Shown: positions 58,701 to 64,000 of the stretch, in pieces
How the letters are laid out: each line of letters starts with the position of its first letter
Numbering within the stretch: position 1 is the first letter of the stretch
Assembly: GCA_023213315.1 (NCBI GenBank)
Contig: JAKCPI010003276.1
Coordinates: forward strand, 1 to 64,000
DNA: 64,000 nt
From: Euborellia annulipes
Lineage: Eukaryota > Arthropoda > Insecta > Dermaptera > Anisolabididae
Reading direction: 5' to 3'
Position numbers and translations under genes: made by a program
The notes under the pieces: generated by a model
Seen by the model: the letters and a program-made list of their open reading frames with translations, nothing else
What the model was told of the DNA's origin: nothing
Databases searched by the model: none

Positions 58701-61700
58701 ATTTAGTTCCTCTCCGAATGAGATACCATCCTGAAAAATAATTAAAATTAATATAGAAACATTTTAGATTATTTTTTAGTGATAATTCTATAATATAATA
58801 TGTAAGGATTTTTCTATTTAATTATTAATGCAAATTTTTGAGTTAATTTTTAAAGTGACTGCCACTATAGTAAAAACAAAGATTCTTGACCATAATTGTT
58901 ATAACAGTTAATTACAGGGATTCTGTGCAAGGGCGTCCGCAGGATTTTTTGCAGAGGGGGTCATGTCATTTCCAGATAAGTTCAAATAAACGTACTTTGA
59001 TATTAATAAAGTTATACATCTCTTAGCATTTAAAGCTTTCTCACCGCGGCAAGGTGGATGTATACTGATAAAGGTTTTTTTGTATTTTTTTTTGTTTTAT
59101 ACTTTTTTTGTATCATTTTAATTTTCCAGGGGGGAGGGGCAAGTGCCCGGTTGCCCCCCCCTGCGGACGCCCATGATTCTGTGCTCTTCTTTAGATATTA
59201 TTTATATAAAAAAACTTAATATTGTAAGATACCTTATCTAAAGAAGACAGCATTTTCATTTAAAATTTTGTTCTTTAAATGAATGGCAGCTTGAATGTCT
59301 AAATTTTTTTTTATACTGGTTATAAATTATTATTCAAGATACTAATACATATTATCTTCAATAATAACTTTTCTATTACTATTAACGAATTAAATAAATA
59401 ATCAATATATATTCATACCCTGAACATATAATAGAGCGTAATTGAGAAACTGATTAAAATTAAGATGTTGGCCATAGCGGAGAATGGAATAAGCCATTTT
59501 AGATTCCGAATCAAAGCCAATCCAATTAGAGGCAGATAAACCATCAAGATGAAATGCTGAATGACAAATCCGGCATCTGGAGAATATTGTTTGGCCACCT
59601 AAAAAAGAAAAAAATATGAGTTAATAGTGTCAAATAAAAATAAAAAATGGACCTTAAAACAGAGTACTCCGTAAAAGGTCTCACTTTTGATATAAATATA
59701 TAAAGGTCAGAGATTCATTCATTGTAAGTGTTATCTAAATATTCTAACTAATTTGTAATATCATATGTATTTCTTATGTAGGAAGGACTGAAGATGGGTA
59801 GATGAAATTCACCCGAAACGTCTCATTAAATTGTAATAATCGGAGGCTTTTGTTTTTTGGCTGCACTTGCTCCTTCTCCTGTCTATAGAAAAACAGCCAC
59901 TGACTTCATTGATTAAAATAAATAGTGTATATAGTGGATAAATAAACCGATGGTCTTATCACCTATTCATAAAAAAATAAATAATGTTCACTTGATTTAT
60001 TTATTTAAGTAGTGCGAAACCAATAGTAAAATAAAAATTTAATTAAGTAAATAAATACAAAAAACTCACACTTAAAAATGAATCTCCAATAAAGACAACA
60101 TAAACGCAAGCAGCACTGTAGTATGTTATAATTAGAGACCAATCCACAAATAGCCTAGAAAAAAATGAAAAATGAATAATTAAAAAAAATTCTCAATAAT
60201 TAAGAGAGAAGTGGTTTAGGAATAGAGGAAGTCATTCAACCGGGGAGGTTAAATAATTGCATTTGTTTTAAATATTATTAATGAAAAGGTTTGTGGATGT
60301 AGAATTTTTGAAGTTGAGAAGATGCAGCCACCAAATAATTAACAATTCGATTCAAAAATTGGAAATACGAATCAGAGGCGTACCAAATAATTTAAATAAA
60401 ATGGAGAGGAGTCCATAATTTCCCTTTCTAGGAAGTTATGAATGGGAAAGGAAAGGCTCGACGTGAGCGTTTTAATTCCTACTTAATTTGCTCGAAAGCA
60501 GGGGATGCTCAGAAACTCGTGGTCAATAAATATCGTTTTTTTTTCTCCCTTCTGGGGACCGATTTACAAAATTTCACTATCTTTTTAAGATCTCCCAGGA
60601 CTATCAGGGTAAAATTTCATTTTCTTCGAAGAAATTAAAATATTGACAAAAAAAAGTTAATATTCATTGTTCATTTTTAGAGAGCTATTGAGACAAGAAG
60701 AAAGAGAAGAGGGTAAAAAGTGTTTGAGATCAATTTAATTTAATTTTTTCTTTCAATATTTTTTGCTCTTTTCTATGTATATCTGTAAATAATGGTTCAT
60801 AAATCAAAAAGAGAAAATAGGAAGTGTTTTAAAAAAATACTTAAAAGTCGTCATTTATTATTGTAAAAAAATTTACGTCTTATTTTTGTGATATTAATTT
60901 CAAAAGTGAAAAAATAATCCGTAAAAATTATTAATTAATAGGCTTCTCACGAAACCGTTTTATATATTAATATGTATATATTATATATTTCTATTGATGA
61001 ATAAAAAATGGCTTGGATGAAAGGGAACTTGACTTTCTCCAGACCTCTGAATCACTCTTTTGGAAAGATCACAAAAGCTAGGGACTAGGCCAAGGCCGGA
61101 CGAAAATGCAAATGCAGATAACCATGGATCCGGGTCATCCGCCTGCCGGGATCTTCCAACTATTCCAATGAGTAACGAATTGTGGGTCAAGAACATGAGT
61201 TTTTATTTTATCAACTATTATTTTTAGCCCTATAGTATAGTTGCTAGAGTGCTGGCCTTCTATACCAAGGGTCGCGGGTTTGGATCCCAGGCAGTCCGAT
61301 GATTTTATTTAAGCCATTTGGATACCAAATGGCTTAAATAAATTTACCAGGACCCTAATATATATAAATTATTTAAAATACGAGTATCATTTAGTCTTAA
61401 ATGACCTGAGTTGTCGAAAAGACTGTGTGTATATGTGTGTGAGCGTGTATGGGAAAAAGTGTGAATATTAAAAAAAAAAACTTATTTTTAAAGTACAATA
61501 ATAAAAATTTGAATATGAATTAATTTAGTAGCTACTTATATTTTCCAATTATTACAACGAAGGGGTCGTCTACATATTACGTAACCCCTTTTTTGACGAT
61601 TTTTTAGTCACATCTTATGTCACATACAAACAAAACCTCCTACAAATATTAAGTCACAACATAGAACTACCCCCCCCCCACCCGAATAAAATTTCTTATA

Positions 61701-62082
61701 GAAAATTCATACCTTTTACTTTTTTTTTTATTAGAAAATTTTTCCTCGTGACTCAAATAATCTCCTATTTTTCCCTGTTGTGAAAATCATTCGACTTTTT
61801 TTCCAAAAAAGTTTATAAATTCAACTTTGAATTGCCCCCGGGTTTGGCGTAGTAAGTAGGCGCCTACCTCCTATACCAAACGTCGCGGGTTCGGAGCCAG
61901 GCAGTCCGATGATTTTATTTAAGTCATTTGGATACCAGATGACTTAAATAGAAATGCCTGACCCCACAATAGATATATTCTCTACAACGGTTATCGTCAA
62001 AGTCTTATATGGCCTAAGTTGCCGAAAAGACTGTATGAATGTGTGTGTGAGTGTGAGTGTGAATGAGAAAAAAGTGTGAATG

Positions 62083-62114
<32 letters not shown>

Positions 62115-63915
62115 TTGAATTGTTATGTCACACTTAGAGAAACCCCTGGTACCCCCATGTCATAATTAGTAACGTTTTGTCCAGACCCCTCCCCCTCCCC
62201 CCTAACGAGTTAACTAATATGTGGACGTCCCCGAAGGCAAATCACGCATCAACAATAACGAAACAGAAGTGAAGGAAATGTTGCTTTCAAAATAAAGGCA
62301 GCTTGATAGAGCCCTACAGAGGCCGAAATTTTTTTAGAATACCCTTCAGTTTTTTAAATAACACATTAAGAAATTATATTATTATTATATTAAAAGATTT
62401 GATTGGGATTTATTATTTATATTTATTATTATTTATGTTATCTTATTCTCGCTTACTATAAGTACTGATATATTTGATTGATGTCAGAACATGAATGATA
62501 TTTTATTTTAATATCGTATAGACCAATATCGCAAATTAATAATCATCATTTATGCAAAATATCAATCAAATAAATCAACAGAGATCTTATCAAATTAAAA
62601 CTTCGCAGTATAAATTTTTGAAAATGGATAAATTGGAATCCTAGATGGTCGAGATTTTCATTAGACGTCAGCCAAGATTTTTATCTATGAGTCGAGAGAG
62701 AAAATTTATCATCTAATTTTTAATTTATACAATGGTGCAAGAGTTTGCCGGTCCTTTAAAATTTGATCTAAAATTGTTTCGTATAACACCGGTTTGCAAA
62801 ATAAGGTATGAATAATTGTTCTTAAATATTCAGTTTATTTAAAAAAAAACAATCTCTAATGAAAATCTCTTTTTAATTAATAAAATAATAATTATATTCT
62901 CATAATAATGGCTGAACAAGGAAAATATTATATGTAAAAATGGCAAATATGCTCACCCTGCCGCCTTACTAAACCTCCTCAAAGATTGAGGTCCAATTTC
63001 GAAAATCGTTTTTGCTGTTCCTGGATATGTAAGAGATGGTATTTTTGCTTTCCGGCATGCCGTATGTGAAGAATATACCTAAATAAACAAAAATAAAAAC
63101 CTTGATGTAAACCACACATGAATAAACAAATAATGGTTAAAACAATTTAATAAGAAAATATAATTCAACTCTTTCTCATACTAGGATGTCTTATACATGA
63201 GGGATCGCTATCAATTAGCCTTGAGTTTGAAAAATAGCTTCTATTTTTTTTTAATGTGGGTTCGCCTCTTTCTCATAATCTAAAAATGAGTGGTTATCTC
63301 AAAAACTTTTCAGTTTTCGAAAAAATGTTTACAATAATTTTATGAAAATTCTTGTGAAAATAAATTCAATTTCAAAATTTTTGCAAAAAAAAAAAAAACT
63401 ATCAGATAAAGTACTACTTTCGGTTGGCGAATTTACTTCCAAAATTGATAATATAGGACTTGTGGACTTCGAATACGAGAAAGTAAAAAAGGCTGAATAA
63501 TTTTTTTTTTAAGTTAGAAAATTTTGATGATATTTTTAATCTAGACAATTAGAGTTAGCAAAATTTATCTAAAAAAAAAAAAACAAAAAAAAAAAAAAAA
63601 AAAAAAACTATTTACATATTATAAACTTGAACTTAAAGGAAATAAATCTGACGAATAAGGAATTGAACCTTGAGTCTCTAAAAATGAATAGGAAGATTAG
63701 GTTAATGGTAAATGAGGAATGTATTTTAAAGATGATGATAATTTTAGAATTGAACTTGACCTACCAACATATCGACACAGTGTGTGCAAATGTAACCAAC
63801 AACAATGGTTCCAATCATGCCGAAGATGAGGCCACCTTGCTGGAAAGCCATCGGCATGGCGAGGATTCCCGTGCCAAGAGATCCTTTCAGCAAGTGGGTG
63901 AACACACCAATGTCA
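55625..63915 (-). CDS. SLC36-type proton-coupled amino acid transporter, nine exons, 5' partial
   Basis: The predicted product is a multi-pass amino acid/H+ symporter of the SLC36 (PAT) branch of the AAAP family, related to Drosophila pathetic and CG1139. Nine minus-strand exons join in frame with GT-AG borders: 63765-63915, 62957-63078, 60070-60154, 59419-59598, 58626-58730, 57626-57804, 57205-57374, 56004-56136 and 55625-55736. They encode about 411 residues; family members are about 450-480, so only an N-terminal piece beyond the window is missing. Recognisable features are the TM1 motif GTGILAMP after HLLKG, the segment VDWSLIITYYSAACVYVV, VIFAMEGIGVVMPLENSMK, and GFFGYVKYG. Substrate specificity and plasma-membrane versus lysosomal location cannot be read from sequence. 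Introns hold a hAT MITE, a hammerhead-like motif, SINEs and Helitron fragments. Confidence 0.93.
56004..56136 (-). CDS. SLC36-like transporter, exon 8 in window
   Basis: This exon of 133 nt encodes GVAAGVPKLGPFISLVGAVC to SVCRWDDRLG. The VP.LGPFISLVGA pattern is the conserved late membrane helix of the family. The acceptor is cttttttag and the donor gttagt, which is slightly unusual but keeps the frame into the last exon. Confidence 0.92.
57205..57374 (-). CDS. SLC36-like transporter, exon 7 in window
   Basis: This exon of 170 nt starts GGIVVQICIGLAIFCTYGLQ and ends RIFMVSVN, with split codons on both sides. The FCTYGLQFYVP segment is highly typical of insect PAT transporters. The donor is gtaaat. 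Confidence 0.93.
57626..57804 (-). CDS. SLC36-like transporter, exon 6 in window
   Basis: This exon of 179 nt runs from VMPLENSMKTPQHFRGCPGV to NVNVEE, with the final Trp codon split by the intron. It carries the conserved VMPLENSMK motif after the preceding helix and the YAVIGFFGYVKYG segment. Its acceptor is ttattccag and its donor gtaatt. Confidence 0.94.
57885..58085. repeat. GATCCGATCC-rich repeat in SLC36 intron
   Basis: Repeated gatccgatccg, gattcgaaaa and complementary tcgaatt words make a self-complementary block, similar in style to the interiors of the hAT MITEs at 4602 and 35428. Ends could not be fixed. Confidence 0.35.
58085..58390 (-). mobile_element. Two Helitron 5'-end fragments in an SLC36 intron
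   Basis: The segments at 58090-58200 and 58290-58385 each carry the characteristic gtccgtct start followed by part of the family body, in minus orientation. They are truncated and lack the CTAG end. Confidence 0.4.
58626..58730 (-). CDS. SLC36-like transporter, exon 5 in window
   Basis: The exon is 35 codons, DGISFGEELNLGPTQVVGVP then LFFSTVIFAMEGIGV, with a ttttcag acceptor and a gtaagt donor, both in phase 0. It includes the conserved FSTVIFAMEGIG helix whose glutamate and glycines are typical of PAT transporters. Confidence 0.93.
58928..59175. mobile_element. hAT-like MITE, 248 bp, in an SLC36 intron
   Basis: The ends CAAGGGCGTCCGCAGG and CCTGCGGACGCCCATG are inverted, and attctgtg is duplicated at 58920-58927 and 59176-59183. 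It lies between the exons at 58626-58730 and 59419-59598 and must be spliced out with the intron. Confidence 0.8.
59419..59598 (-). CDS. SLC36-like transporter, exon 4 in window
   Basis: The exon is exactly 60 codons, VAKQYSPDAG to LYYMFR, between ttttttag and gtatga. It encodes two membrane segments (around HFILMVYLPLIGLALI and AMANILILISFSITLYYMF) joined by the short basic loop RNLKWL. Confidence 0.93.
59785..59825 (+). ncRNA. Hammerhead-like motif in an SLC36 intron
   Basis: CTGAAGA, T, GGGT-loop-ACCC, GAAACGTC, all core positions present. Only two to three stem I pairs are visible. Confidence 0.45.
60070..60154 (-). CDS. SLC36-like transporter, exon 3 in window
   Basis: This short 85-nt exon carries LFVDWSLIITYYSAACVYVV and ends FIGDSFLS before a gtgagt donor in phase 0. 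It follows a tttttttctag acceptor. The segment matches the TM3 region of family members, where a VD...TY...CVYVVF pattern is typical. Confidence 0.9.
61226..61481 (+). mobile_element. SINE-A copy in SLC36 intron
   Basis: The copy has head, box B (gggtttggatcccaggcag), the internal hairpin taagccatttggataccaaa, and an A-rich tail after gtgagcgtgtatgggaaaaa. Confidence 0.75.
61834..62113 (+). mobile_element. SINE-A copy in SLC36 intron
   Basis: A complete copy: gcccccgggtttggcgtag head, gggttcggagccaggcag box B, internal hairpin, tail with gagtgtgagtgtgaatgag and an A-run of more than 20 bases. Confidence 0.78.
62957..63078 (-). CDS. SLC36-like transporter, exon 2 in window
   Basis: This exon of 122 nt starts after tttag and ends at a gtgagc donor in phase 2. 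It begins VYSSHTACRKAKIPSLTYPG and ends RRFSKAA. This is the hydrophilic loop that precedes TM3 in PAT transporters. The adjacent intron of about 2.8 kb contains two SINE copies. Confidence 0.9.
63765..63915 (-). CDS. SLC36-like transporter, first exon in window
   Basis: The exon follows the acceptor tttcag and ends before gtaggt. It begins with one base completing a codon, then 50 codons starting DIGVFTHLLKGSLGTGILAM. It covers TM1 with the conserved GTGILAMP unwound-helix motif and TM2. The upstream coding exon was not found between 63916 and 64000, so the start codon lies outside. Confidence 0.93.
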
Positions 63916-64000
63916 CTGAAACATCCCGAGGGTTAATTAATTAACGATTTTGAAACCACTTTACCACATTGAAGTAATTATAGGTCTTCTAAAGATACAA

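Noticed and set aside
60438..60638. 66-codon plus-strand frame in an SLC36 intron
   Set aside because: It is antisense in an intron and has no known motif.
1..64000. tRNA genes
   Set aside because: The box A and box B matches belong to SINE heads: they lack paired acceptor stems and carry A-rich tails.
1..64000. CRISPR arrays or bacterial-type operons
   Set aside because: The tandem arrays here are minisatellites or microsatellites, and the gene structure is eukaryotic.

Overview
The window is AT-rich eukaryotic DNA, most likely from an arthropod and probably an insect. The evidence is genes split by short GT-AG introns, a TTAGG-type pentamer array, and insect-like Helitron, RTE, hAT and tRNA-SINE repeats. 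The species cannot be named from the sequence.

Three protein-coding genes are well supported, all on the minus strand and all in the right-hand third. (1) A TLC-domain protein of the TLCD3/FAM57 family (exons at 45456-45736 and 44008-44249; the 3' exons were not found). (2) The core spliceosomal protein SmD3 (51384-51699 and 49943-50109, complete). (3) A proton-coupled amino acid transporter of the SLC36/AAAP family (nine exons, 63915 down to 55625; the N-terminus lies outside the window). Every junction given for SmD3 and SLC36 keeps the reading frame and uses GT-AG sites. A fourth, weaker candidate is a GC-rich plus-strand exon near 30.8-31.1 kb that would encode a membrane segment followed by a Pro/Ala-rich tail.

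Nearly everything from 1 to about 43.5 kb is repeat: a tRNA-derived SINE family (about ten copies), a second SINE ending in a TTAGG-type array, several hAT-type MITEs with 8-bp target duplications, a 410-bp Helitron with intact A|TC...CTAG|T borders, a RNase H-bearing LINE interrupted by two insertions, a decayed RTE LINE tail, and the 5' part of a Ty3/Gypsy-like LTR element truncated in gag. Nesting is frequent: hAT in an inverted-repeat element, SINE in Helitron, MITE in LINE, and a foldback element in an AT-rich repeat.

The most unusual signal is a dispersed set of hammerhead-ribozyme-like motifs (CTGANGA, hairpin, GAAACGTC), at least ten recognisable. Many sit at the inner ends of long inverted repeats whose arms differ from locus to locus. 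The best example is inside the SmD3 intron. The palindromic ACGT after GAA fits the stem III of dimeric type I hammerheads, known in Penelope-like elements and retrozymes, but nearly all copies carry one extra base before stem II.
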